This document shows positions 33,501 to 40,916 of a stretch of 64,000 nucleotides of DNA, piece by piece. Every line of letters begins with the position of its first letter. Position 1 is the stretch's first letter. The stretch comes from Chromobacterium rhizoryzae. Lineage in GTDB: Bacteria; Pseudomonadota; Gammaproteobacteria; Burkholderiales; Chromobacteriaceae. Both the position numbers and the translations under genes were made by a program. The notes under the pieces were generated by a model. It was not told where the DNA came from and ran no database searches. It worked only from the letters and a program-made list of their open reading frames with translations. The stretch is from positions 4,092,001 to 4,156,000 of the forward strand of contig NZ_CP066126.1 in NCBI RefSeq assembly GCF_020544465.1. Direction: 5' to 3'.

Positions 33501-34265
33501 ATGGCTGAAATCCACTCCAAGCTTCAGGTCAAGAATCTGAACTTCTTTTACGGCAATTTCCACGCGCTGAAGAACATCCAGCTGGAAATCGCCTCGCGCA
33601 AGGTCACCGCCTTCATCGGCCCGTCCGGCTGCGGTAAGTCCACGCTGCTGCGCACCTTCAACCGCATGTACGAGCTCTACCCCGGCCTGCGCGCCGAGGG
33701 CGACATCCTGCTGGACGGCCACAACGTCCTGGGCCGCGACGTGGACGTCAACCTGCTGCGCGCCAAGGTGGGCATGGTGTTCCAGAAGCCCACCCCGTTC
33801 CCGATGTCCATCTACGACAACATCACCTTCGGCGTGAAGCTCTACGAAAAACTGTCCAAGGGCGAGATGGAGGACCGGGTGGAATGGGCGCTGCGCAAGG
33901 CCGCGCTGTGGGACGAGGTCAAGGACAAGCTCAAGCAGTCCGGCAACTCGCTGTCCGGCGGCCAGCAGCAGCGGCTGTGCATCGCGCGCGCGGTGGCGTC
34001 CAAGCCGGAAGTGCTGCTGCTGGACGAGCCCACTTCGGCGCTGGACCCGATTTCCACCGCCCACATCGAAGAGCTGATCCATGAGCTCAAAGAGGACTAC
34101 ACCATCGCCATCGTCACCCACAATATGCAGCAGGCGGCGCGGGTGTCGGACTACACCGCCTATATGTATCTGGGCGAGCTGATCGAATTCGGCGACACCG
34201 ACTCCATCTTCACCACCCCGCAGAAGAAGGCCACCGAGGACTACATCACCGGCAAGTTCGGCTGA
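33501..34265 (+). CDS. pstB: Phosphate ABC transporter, ATPase PstB
   Basis: A 254-residue ABC ATPase with Walker A GPSGCGKST, Q-loop VFQKPTPFPMS, signature LSGGQQQRLCIARA, Walker B EVLLLDEPTSALD and the H-loop THNMQQA. ATG 33501 has AAGG 9 bases upstream; a TTG three codons earlier is less likely. Contrary to many pst operons, no phoU follows; the next gene is a Pit-type transporter. Confidence 0.97.
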   Translation: MAEIHSKLQVKNLNFFYGNFHALKNIQLEIASRKVTAFIGPSGCGKSTLLRTFNRMYELYPGLRAEGDILLDGHNVLGRDVDVNLLRAKVGMVFQKPTPFPMSIYDNITFGVKLYEKLSKGEMEDRVEWALRKAALWDEVKDKLKQSGNSLSGGQQQRLCIARAVASKPEVLLLDEPTSALDPISTAHIEELIHELKEDYTIAIVTHNMQQAARVSDYTAYMYLGELIEFGDTDSIFTTPQKKATEDYITGKFG

Positions 34266-34286
34266 TTCCGCCCCGGCTCGCAGACC

Positions 34287-34315
34287 GCCGTCATGACCGT
34301 TTCCGGCATGACGGC
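34287..34315 (+). other. Stem-loop after pstB
   Basis: GCCGTCATG pairs with CATGACGGC (9 bp, 11-base loop) 21 bp beyond the pstB stop. No T run follows, so it may be a Rho-dependent or stabilising 3' structure. Confidence 0.45.
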
Positions 34316-34473
34316 CGTTGGCGTTTCCACGCGGGCAAAAGCGCATGACGGCGGCAAAAAACGGCCTAAATCCGCCGTTCTCCCCGCCCGGTCTGTCAAG
34401 GCGATTCCGCATGCTTTTCCGGCAAATGCGACACCATTTATTTTTTTTTTATAAGTACTTGACGGCATTGGCC

Positions 34474-34501
34474 TTGGACACAACAATCCCGCCTTTACGA
34501 T
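34474..34501 (+). promoter_or_regulatory. Putative promoter of the Pit transporter
   Basis: TTGGAC (34474-34479) and TACGAT (34496-34501) are 16 bp apart, ending 19 bp before the start codon. A T10 homopolymer (34441-34450) lies just upstream. Confidence 0.45.
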
Positions 34502-34520
34502 ACTGCGTGCACATTTCACC

Positions 34521-35975
34521 ATGTTGGACCTGTTTTCCGGGCTTGAGACCCACGTCGCCATCACCTTGGTGCTTTCCCTGGGCTTCGTGCTCGCCTTTGA
34601 GTTCATCAACGGCTTCCATGACACCGCCAACGCGGTGGCAACCGTTATCTATACCCAATCGATGAAACCGCGTCTCGCGGTGTTCTATTCCGGCATTTTC
34701 AACTTCCTCGGCGTGATCACCGGCGGCCTCGCCGTCGCCTACGCCATCGTGCACCTGCTGCCGGTGGACCTGCTGATCTCGATCAACACCACCCGCGGCA
34801 TGGCCATGGTGTTCGCGCTGTTGACCGCCGCCATCGCCTGGAACCTGGGTACCTGGTATTTCGGTCTACCCGCCTCCAGCAGCCACACGCTGATCGGCGC
34901 CATTTTGGGCGTGGGCGTGGCCAATAGCCTGATCCACGGCACCTCGCTGTCCCACGGCATCAACTGGAGCAAGGCCATCGACGTCGGCGCCTCGCTGCTG
35001 GCCTCGCCCGTGGTGGGCGCCCTGCTCGCCGCGCTGATCGTCATTCTGCTGCGGCGCTACCGGCCGCACAGCAATGTGCACAAAACCCCCTACCAACGCC
35101 AGCAAGTGGAAGGCCGCAAGCATCCGCCGTTCTGGACCCGCTTCATGCTGATCGTGTCGTCCATGGGCGTCAGCTTCGCCCACGGCTCCAACGACGGCCA
35201 AAAAGGCGTGGGCCTGATCATGCTGGTGCTGATCGGCATCGTGCCGGCCAAATTCGTGCTGGATCTGGACAGCACGCCTTACCAGCTGGACCGCACCCGG
35301 GACGCCGCCATTCACCTGCAGAAGTTCTATGAACGCCATCAGGTCGAACTGAGCAAGATCATCGTGCCATCCAAGGGCAGCAGCCAGTACGAGTGCCATC
35401 CGCTGGAAACCGGCGACACCGTCAAGCGCCTGCTGAGCACCATGGGCGACGGCGGCGACTACCACGCGCTGAGCTCGGAACAGCGTTGGAACGTGCGTAC
35501 CGAGCTGCTGTGCCTGGACGACGCCGCCAAGAAGGCCTCCGCGCTGCCCAAGCTGTCCGCCGACGACAAGCAGATGCTGCAGAACCTGCGCAAGGATCTG
35601 ACCACCACCACCGAATACGCGCCCACCTGGGTGATCGTCGCCGTGGCGCTGTCGCTGGGCATCGGCACCATGGTGGGCTGGCGCCGCGTGGTGAAGACCG
35701 TGGGCGAAGGCATAGGCAAGAAGGACATGACTTACGCCCAGGGCGTGTCGGCGCAGATGACCGCCGCCATCTCCATCGGCCTCGCCAGCCAGTTCGGCTT
35801 CCCGGTGTCCACCACCCAGGTGCTGTCCAGCGCCGTGGCCGGCACCATGGTGGCGGACAAGGCCGGCCTGCAGATGTCCACCATCCGCTCCATCGCGCTG
35901 GCCTGGCTGTTCACCCTGCCGGTGTCCATGCTGCTGGCGGGCGGGCTGTACTACGTGGCCTCGCTCTGGCTGTAA
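34521..35975 (+). CDS. pit: Low-affinity inorganic phosphate transporter, PitA family
   Basis: A 484-residue membrane protein with the two family repeats GFHDTANAVATVIYT near the N-terminus and SFAHGSNDGQKGVGLIML in the middle, 10-12 membrane segments and a large hydrophilic loop (about 240-370). It carries out proton-coupled uptake of metal phosphate. Beside the high-affinity pst genes it completes the phosphate uptake set. No ribosome site is obvious before ATG 34521. Confidence 0.93.
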   Translation: MLDLFSGLETHVAITLVLSLGFVLAFEFINGFHDTANAVATVIYTQSMKPRLAVFYSGIFNFLGVITGGLAVAYAIVHLLPVDLLISINTTRGMAMVFALLTAAIAWNLGTWYFGLPASSSHTLIGAILGVGVANSLIHGTSLSHGINWSKAIDVGASLLASPVVGALLAALIVILLRRYRPHSNVHKTPYQRQQVEGRKHPPFWTRFMLIVSSMGVSFAHGSNDGQKGVGLIMLVLIGIVPAKFVLDLDSTPYQLDRTRDAAIHLQKFYERHQVELSKIIVPSKGSSQYECHPLETGDTVKRLLSTMGDGGDYHALSSEQRWNVRTELLCLDDAAKKASALPKLSADDKQMLQNLRKDLTTTTEYAPTWVIVAVALSLGIGTMVGWRRVVKTVGEGIGKKDMTYAQGVSAQMTAAISIGLASQFGFPVSTTQVLSSAVAGTMVADKAGLQMSTIRSIALAWLFTLPVSMLLAGGLYYVASLWL

Positions 35976-36027
35976 TCAAGTCCGGTCACGGTCTTTCAGC
36001 CTCTGTTTAAGGCTGCCGGAAAAAAAC

Positions 36028-36054
36028 AAAGCCACCGCATCGCGGTGGCTTTTT
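36028..36054 (+). terminator. Terminator after the Pit transporter
   Basis: An 11-bp stem AAAGCCACCGC / GCGGTGGCTTT with loop ATC is followed by T residues. Confidence 0.88.
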
Positions 36055-36085
36055 CTTTTGGCATTTCCGCCCGGAAAATTTTCGA

Positions 36086-36099
36086 TTGACCTGGGTCAA
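36086..36099 (+). promoter_or_regulatory. FNR/ANR-type box upstream of a small RNA candidate
   Basis: TTGACCTGGGTCAA fits the dyad TTGAY-N4-RTCAA. Its centre lies 61.5 bp upstream of a start point predicted from TAATAT (36142-36147), a standard position for class I FNR activation. The only plus-strand unit downstream is the small RNA candidate. Confidence 0.6.
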
Positions 36100-36153
36100 G
36101 CTTTAAGCCCGGATTGCTTGTGCCAATATTTTATAAATTGCTAATATTTGCTC

Positions 36154-36231
36154 GCTTCATCATGGTTTCTCCTTTGTTGTTTGCAGCAATCCCTTTGCGC
36201 CTCAGCCCCCCAGCCGAGGCGCTTTTTTTTT
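36154..36231 (+). ncRNA. Candidate FNR-dependent small regulatory RNA
   Basis: About 78 nt between a promoter-like region (TTGTGC 36118-36123, 18 bp, TAATAT 36142-36147) and a strong terminator (GCGCCTC / GAGGCGC, 36197-36222, then T9). The 5' half is unpaired and contains GGTTTCTCCTTTGTTG, a run complementary to strong Shine-Dalgarno sequences. This plan (FNR box, unstructured anti-Shine-Dalgarno segment, terminator) is that of FnrS/AniS-type anaerobic small RNAs. Start point and Hfq use are inferred. A 32-codon reading frame from ATG 36162 exists but lacks a ribosome site and runs through the terminator. Confidence 0.55.
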
Positions 36232-36249
36232 GCCCGATTCATGGCGCAC

Positions 36250-38298
36250 TCAAGCCTTGAGAAACTGCTCGCGCCCCGCCAGCCAACGGTCCAGATGAGC
36301 GTCCACCGCCTGCGGATGGCGCTCCAGCAGCAAGGGCGCCAGCTCGCGCGCCGCTTCCAGCAGTTCCAGGTCTTCTTCCAGGTTGGCGAAACGCAGCATG
36401 GGCAGGCCGCTCTGACGCGCGCCCAGCAGTTCGCCGGGGCCGCGGATCAGCAAATCCTGGCGCGCGATCTCGAAACCGTCAACATTCTCGTAAATCACTT
36501 TCAAGCGCGCCTTGGCCAAGTCCGACAAGGGGTTGTCGAACATCAGTACGCAGACGCTGCGCGCGCTGCCGCGCCCCACCCGGCCGCGCAATTGATGCAA
36601 CTGGGCCAGGCCCATGCGTTCAGCGTGCTCGATCACCATCAGGCTGGCGTTGGGCACGTCCACGCCCACCTCGATCACCGTGGTGGCCACCAGCACTTGC
36701 AGCTCGTTGCGGGCGAAGGCCGCCATCACCGCCGCCTTTTCGTCCGCCTTCATCCGGCCGTGCACCAGGCCCACGCCCAAATGCGGCAGATCGGCGGTCA
36801 GTTGCTGGTGGGTGTCCACCGCGGTCTGCAATTGCAGGGTTTCCGATTCTTCGATCAGCGGGCACACCCAATAGGCCTGCTGCCCGTCGGCGCAGGTCTT
36901 GGCCACGTGGGCGACGATCTCCTCGCGGCGCGCGCTATTGATCAGCTTGGTGACGATGGGCGTGCGCCCCGGCGGCAATTCGTCTATCACCGACACGTCC
37001 AGGTCGGCGTAGAAACTCATCGCCAGCGTGCGCGGAATCGGCGTCGCCGACATCATCAGCTGATGCGGCTCGCCGCCCTTCTCTTTCAGCGCCAGCCGCT
37101 GGCCCACGCCGAAGCGATGCTGTTCGTCGACGATGACCAGGCCCAGGCGCTCAAAAGCCACCTCGTCCTGGAACAGCGCGTGAGTGCCCACCGCCAGCCG
37201 TGTTTCGCCGCTGGCGATGGCCGCCATCGCCTCCTGTTTCTGCTTCTTGCGCAGGCTGCCGGCCAGCCAGCGCACCGGGACGCCCAGCGGCTCCAGCCAG
37301 GCGGACAGCTTGAGGAAATGCTGCTCGGCCAGGATTTCGGTCGGCGCCATCAAGGCCACCTGGTAGCCGGATTCGATCGCGGTCAGCGCCGCCAGGGCCG
37401 CGACGATGGTCTTGCCGCTGCCCACGTCGCCCTGCAGCAGCCGGTGCATCGGGTGCGGCTGGGTCAGGTCGGCGCGGACTTCCGCCAGCGCGCGCTGCTG
37501 CGCGCCGGTCAGCGTGAACGGCAAGCGCTCGGCCAAGGCCCGGCTCAGCTTGCCGTCGCCGCGCAAGGGCGGCGCGCGGCCCAGCCTGCGCGCGCGATAG
37601 GCCAGCCGCATCGACAGCTGCTGCGCCAGCAACTCGTCGAACTTGAGCCGCTGCCAGGCCGGCAGGGCCGGATCGGCCAGCTGGCCGGCGCTGTAGTCCG
37701 GCGTCGGCAGGTGCAGCAGGCGGATCGCCTCGGCGAACGGCGTCAGCCGCAGCGGCGCGGCCAATTCCTCCGGCAGCGTCTCGCCCAGCGGCTGGCTGTC
37801 CAGCTCGGCGTGGATCAGCTTGCGCAGCGCCGGTTGGGTCAGGCCGTTGACCGTGGGATAGATGGGCGTCAGGCTGTCCGCCAGCGGCGCGCCGTTGCCC
37901 ACTTCGCGGATCTTGGGATGCACCATCTCGTCGCCGGCGAAGCCGCGGCGGATCTCGCCCAGCGCGCGCACCCGGTTGCCGGTGGTGAATTGCTTGACCT
38001 GGTTGGGATAGAAATGAATGAAGCGCAGCACCAGGCTGCCGCTGGCGTCCTCGATGCGCGCCACCAGTTGGCGGCGCGGTCGGAACTGGATCTCATGGGC
38101 GATCACCTCGCCCTCCACCAGCACCGCCTGGCCGTAAGGCGCGTCGGCGATGGCGTACAGATGGGTCTCGTCCTCATAGCGCAGCGGCAGATGCAGGACC
38201 AGATCGAAACGGCGGCGTATGCCCAGCTTTTCCAGCTTCTTGGCCAGCGCCGGCGCCACGGCCGGCGGCTGATTGGCGGGGTCGATTAGGGAGCTCAT
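36250..38298 (-). CDS. recG: ATP-dependent DNA helicase RecG
   Basis: A 682-residue superfamily 2 helicase that remodels stalled forks and branched DNA. It has the N-terminal wedge (OB-fold) domain (about 60-150), Walker A GDVGSGKTIVA, the Walker B box VDEQHRFGV, the SATPIPRTLA motif and the C-terminal helicase half with QLRGRVGRG. Length is normal. It stands alone between two terminators and ends head-on against the small RNA candidate. Confidence 0.97.
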   Translation of the reverse strand: MSSLIDPANQPPAVAPALAKKLEKLGIRRRFDLVLHLPLRYEDETHLYAIADAPYGQAVLVEGEVIAHEIQFRPRRQLVARIEDASGSLVLRFIHFYPNQVKQFTTGNRVRALGEIRRGFAGDEMVHPKIREVGNGAPLADSLTPIYPTVNGLTQPALRKLIHAELDSQPLGETLPEELAAPLRLTPFAEAIRLLHLPTPDYSAGQLADPALPAWQRLKFDELLAQQLSMRLAYRARRLGRAPPLRGDGKLSRALAERLPFTLTGAQQRALAEVRADLTQPHPMHRLLQGDVGSGKTIVAALAALTAIESGYQVALMAPTEILAEQHFLKLSAWLEPLGVPVRWLAGSLRKKQKQEAMAAIASGETRLAVGTHALFQDEVAFERLGLVIVDEQHRFGVGQRLALKEKGGEPHQLMMSATPIPRTLAMSFYADLDVSVIDELPPGRTPIVTKLINSARREEIVAHVAKTCADGQQAYWVCPLIEESETLQLQTAVDTHQQLTADLPHLGVGLVHGRMKADEKAAVMAAFARNELQVLVATTVIEVGVDVPNASLMVIEHAERMGLAQLHQLRGRVGRGSARSVCVLMFDNPLSDLAKARLKVIYENVDGFEIARQDLLIRGPGELLGARQSGLPMLRFANLEEDLELLEAARELAPLLLERHPQAVDAHLDRWLAGREQFLKA

Positions 38299-38321
38299 CA
38301 GCAGCGATTGTACCCAATAAA

Positions 38322-38353
38322 GAAAAAGGCGGAAGCTGTTCGCGCTTCCGCCT
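38322..38353 (-). terminator. Terminator after the DUF2147 gene
   Basis: A 9-bp stem GGCGGAAGC / GCTTCCGCC is followed on the minus strand by TTTTTC. It separates the DUF2147 gene from recG. Confidence 0.85.
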
Positions 38354-38385
38354 TGCTCACGCGCGCCGCGTCGCGGCCCTTGCGC

Positions 38386-38814
38386 TTACTGGCGCTCCCA
38401 CACCTGGGAACGGAAGAAGGGGCCGATGTAGCCGCGCACGCGCAGCTTCTTGCCGTCTTCGATCAGCTTGGCGCCGGAGGTGTAGATCTTGCCAGACTTG
38501 GGATCCAGGATTTTGCCGCTGCCCCACTCGGCGCCGTCCTTCTTCAGGCCCCACAGGATTTGCATGCCGTTGACCGGCTTGCCTTTGCGGTCCCCTTCGC
38601 ACTTGTCGCACACCGCTTCCGGATTGGCGAACAGCTTGATGATCTTGCCGTTCAGCTCGCCGCCGGCGCTTTCTGTGATCTGCACCAGGGCCTTGGCCTG
38701 CTTGGTTTCGTCGTCTATCGTCTTCCAGACGCCGGCGGCGCTGTCGGCCAGCGCCATATGGCTGAACAGGCCCAGCGCGGACGCCAGGCAGGCGGCTTTG
38801 GCGAATTTGCTCAT
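38386..38814 (-). CDS. DUF2147 secreted protein
   Basis: A 142-residue protein with a signal peptide (MSKFAKAACLASALGLFSHMALA) and a DUF2147 domain starting at AGVWKTIDDETKQAKALVQI, including the CDKCEGDRKGKPVNGMQIL stretch. It is expected in the periplasm or outer membrane. The family has no settled function. ATG 38814 has an AGGAAA site. It is a single-gene unit. Confidence 0.85.
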   Translation of the reverse strand: MSKFAKAACLASALGLFSHMALADSAAGVWKTIDDETKQAKALVQITESAGGELNGKIIKLFANPEAVCDKCEGDRKGKPVNGMQILWGLKKDGAEWGSGKILDPKSGKIYTSGAKLIEDGKKLRVRGYIGPFFRSQVWERQ

Positions 38815-39001
38815 CTTGATTTCCTCGCGAATCGGACCGCGAGGCCGCGCCGCGAACGGGCGGCCGCAGCGGCCTTTTAATTATCTGAACGCCGCCCCGG
38901 AACCGCCGGCACGCCGAAAAGAAACGTTGGTTTGGAGCAGCGGCTCTAGGATGCCAACAGCCAATGCCGACGTCAAGAATGGAAACGAGGGACGATGCAA
39001 C

Positions 39002-39838
39002 TCACAGGGAGATCTCGCCGCGGCCTATCCGCAACACCCGCCCACCCACCAGGATCTCGCCCGCGGCGTCCACTTGCAGATGCAGCACATTGGGCCGCGC
39101 CAGCGCCGCGCCCTGCTCCACCCGCCACTGCAAGGGCCCCAGACCGTTGAGCGCGCACCAGCCGCCCAGATTGGCGCAGGCCGAACCGGTGCCGGGATCT
39201 TCCAGCACCGCGCCCTGCTGTTCGAAAAACAGCCGCACGGTGGCGACGCCGCCGTCCTCATGCCACAGATAGGCGACGCTGCGCCCCGGCCGCAAGGTGG
39301 CGTCACGCACCAGCAAAGCGTGCACCGGCCGGGCGCGCAGCACCGCGCCGGCGCTGGCGGCGCGGATCAGCAATTGTTCGCTGCCGGTGTCCACCCATGT
39401 CGGCTCCAGCGCGATGTCCTCCTCGTCCAGCCCCAGCATCGCCGCGGCCTGGACGCGGCTGAGGCCGGCGTCGCGCGCGCTTGGCGGATTCGCCCGCAAG
39501 GTGTAAACGCCGTCGCTGTGGAGGATGGGGATCAGGCCGGCGTTGGTGCGCAACTGAAAGCGGGAATCCAGTTCGCCGCGCCAGTGCAGCACCGCCGCCG
39601 CGCCCAGGGTGGGATGGCCGGCGAAGGGCAGCTCCTGGCTGGGCGTGAAGATGCGCAAGCGCGCCGCCGCTTCGCCGTCCGGAAACAGGAATACGGTTTC
39701 CGACAGATTCATCTGTCTGGCCAGGAGCTGCATCTCGCGCTCGTCCAGCCCGCTGGCGTCGGTGAACACCGCCAGCGGATTGCCGCCGAAGCGCTCCTCG
39801 GCGAACACATTGACCAATTCGAACGAATACCCGCTCAT
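39002..39838 (-). CDS. PhzF-family isomerase/epimerase
   Basis: A 278-residue two-domain protein of the diaminopimelate-epimerase-like fold. The conserved Glu of PhzF is in RQMNLSETVFLF (about residue 47), with the family stretches FGGNPLAVF, FAGHPTLGAA and DPGTGSACANLGGW. ATG 39838 has a perfect AGGAGG site and overlaps the upstream DUF4124 stop by 4 bp. No phenazine genes are near, so this is most likely a housekeeping member of unknown substrate. Confidence 0.88.
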   Translation of the reverse strand: MSGYSFELVNVFAEERFGGNPLAVFTDASGLDEREMQLLARQMNLSETVFLFPDGEAAARLRIFTPSQELPFAGHPTLGAAAVLHWRGELDSRFQLRTNAGLIPILHSDGVYTLRANPPSARDAGLSRVQAAAMLGLDEEDIALEPTWVDTGSEQLLIRAASAGAVLRARPVHALLVRDATLRPGRSVAYLWHEDGGVATVRLFFEQQGAVLEDPGTGSACANLGGWCALNGLGPLQWRVEQGAALARPNVLHLQVDAAGEILVGGRVLRIGRGEISL

Positions 39839-40293
39839 GCCCCCTCCTGGAATCGATGACACGCCGCCGCAGCCAGTTTCTCTTCCACGCCGGCCAAGCG
39901 CTCGGCCAGGGATTTCCTGGCCGGCGCCGCCGCCGCGGACTGCCGCAAGCGCCGTTGCTGAAGCTCCAGACCATGACAGCGGCGGCGCGCTTTGTCCAGT
40001 TCCCGCGCCTGCGCGCGTTCGTCGCGGCGTTGCTGCGCCTGGCGCCGCCTGGCCTCGCGCGCCTCGTCGGCGGCCCAGCGCCGGCCTTGGTCCTGGTACT
40101 TGGCCGCCTCGCGGCGCTGGCGCTCGTCTTGCTCCACTACATTGAGCGGCGGCGGCTGGAAGGTTTCCGCCGCGCCGCCGTCGGCGCAAGCCCGATCGCT
40201 GTAGGCCAGCCGGCCGTCCGCGCTCCGACATTTGTAAACCTGGGCCCAGGCCAGGCCCGGCAGCAATAGCAATAGCGCGATCCGGACTCTCAT
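39835..40293 (-). CDS. DUF4124 secreted protein with charged coiled-coil tail
   Basis: A 152-residue protein with a signal peptide (MRVRIALLLLLPGLAWA), a short DUF4124 domain (QVYKCRSADGRLAYSDRACADG) and a long Arg/Gln/Ala-rich helical region (about 55-150) likely to be a coiled coil. Function is unknown; the family is common in Betaproteobacteria and is thought to act in the periplasm. Its stop overlaps the phzF-like start (ATGA). Confidence 0.8.
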   Translation of the reverse strand: MRVRIALLLLLPGLAWAQVYKCRSADGRLAYSDRACADGGAAETFQPPPLNVVEQDERQRREAAKYQDQGRRWAADEAREARRRQAQQRRDERAQARELDKARRRCHGLELQQRRLRQSAAAAPARKSLAERLAGVEEKLAAAACHRFQEGA

Positions 40294-40337
40294 GCGACCT
40301 CCACGGCTTAAGATGAGGAGTCCGGATAGTTAACATG

Positions 40338-40361
40338 AAAAAAGGCGGCCTGGGCCGCCTT
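40338..40361 (-). terminator. Terminator after ridA
   Basis: A GGCGGCC / GGCCGCC stem is followed by T6 on the minus strand, beyond palindromic element C. It closes the rdgB-hemW-ridA unit. Confidence 0.8.
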
Positions 40362-40393
40362 GTGGTCTGACATTTGGAGCAGTTGGGCCGCTC

Positions 40394-40538
40394 AGAACCT
40401 GTTTACGATCTCGCGAGCTAAGGCGAGACAAGGCGAAAACGGCTGAAAAAGCGGAATGTACACACGGTACATGAGCATTTTGAAGACGTACTCACCGTGC
40501 CACGTCTCACGAAGCGCAGCAGATCGTAAGCAGGTTTA
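40394..40538. repeat. Long palindromic element C (GTAC-N5-GTAC core)
   Basis: A 145-bp element with ends AGAACCTGTTTACGATCT and AGATCGTAAGCAGGTTTA and centre GTAC-ACACG-GTAC (40458-40470). It aligns over its full length with the reverse complement of element B, with shared blocks GCGAGACAAGGCGAAAAC and AAAGCGGAATGTAC. Its right end includes the ridA stop codon. Confidence 0.85.
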
Positions 40539-40916
40539 GAGTACCAGAACCGCTTCCGCTTCCACCAACACGCCCTTGGGCAGGCTGGCCACGCCGACGG
40601 CGGCGCGCGCCGGGAAGGGCTGGCTGAAGTACTGGCCCATGATTTCGTTGAAGGTGGCGAAATTGGACAGGTCGGTCAGATAGGCGTTGAGCTTGACGAT
40701 CTGGTCCAGGCTGCCGCCGGCGGCTTCGCACACGGCCTTCATGTTCTTGAACACTTGATGGGTTTCAGCGGCGAAACCGCCTTCCACCACGTTCATGGTG
40801 GCCGGGTCCAGCGGGATCTGGCCGGACAGGTAAACGGTGTTGCCGGCTTTCACGGCTTGCGAGTAAGCGCCGATGGCGGCCGGAGCCTTGTCGGTGTGGA
40901 TGATTTCCTTAGCCAT
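40536..40916 (-). CDS. ridA: RidA family reactive imine/enamine deaminase
   Basis: A 126-residue trimeric protein of the YjgF/RidA family, which hydrolyses reactive 2-aminoacrylate-type enamines made by PLP enzymes. The conserved opening IIHTDKAPAAIGAYSQAV, NVYLSGQ-type stretch (TVYLSGQIPLDP) and the C-terminal PARAAVGVASLPKG, with the catalytic Arg, are present. It overlaps hemW by one base. Its stop codon lies inside repeat element C. Confidence 0.95.
   Translation of the reverse strand: MAKEIIHTDKAPAAIGAYSQAVKAGNTVYLSGQIPLDPATMNVVEGGFAAETHQVFKNMKAVCEAAGGSLDQIVKLNAYLTDLSNFATFNEIMGQYFSQPFPARAAVGVASLPKGVLVEAEAVLVL

Noticed and set aside
36162..36260. A 32-codon plus-strand frame within the small RNA candidate
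   Set aside because: No ribosome site precedes it and it reads through the terminator hairpin and T run into the recG end; a coding role is unlikely.
39002..39838. Phenazine biosynthesis role for the PhzF-like gene
   Set aside because: No other phz gene is present; PhzF-family proteins are widespread housekeeping proteins of unknown function.
39839..40336. N-terminal extension of the PhzF-like protein to 444 residues
   Set aside because: The extension overlaps the DUF4124 gene in another frame and has the composition of a shadow; AGGAGG lies directly before ATG 39838.
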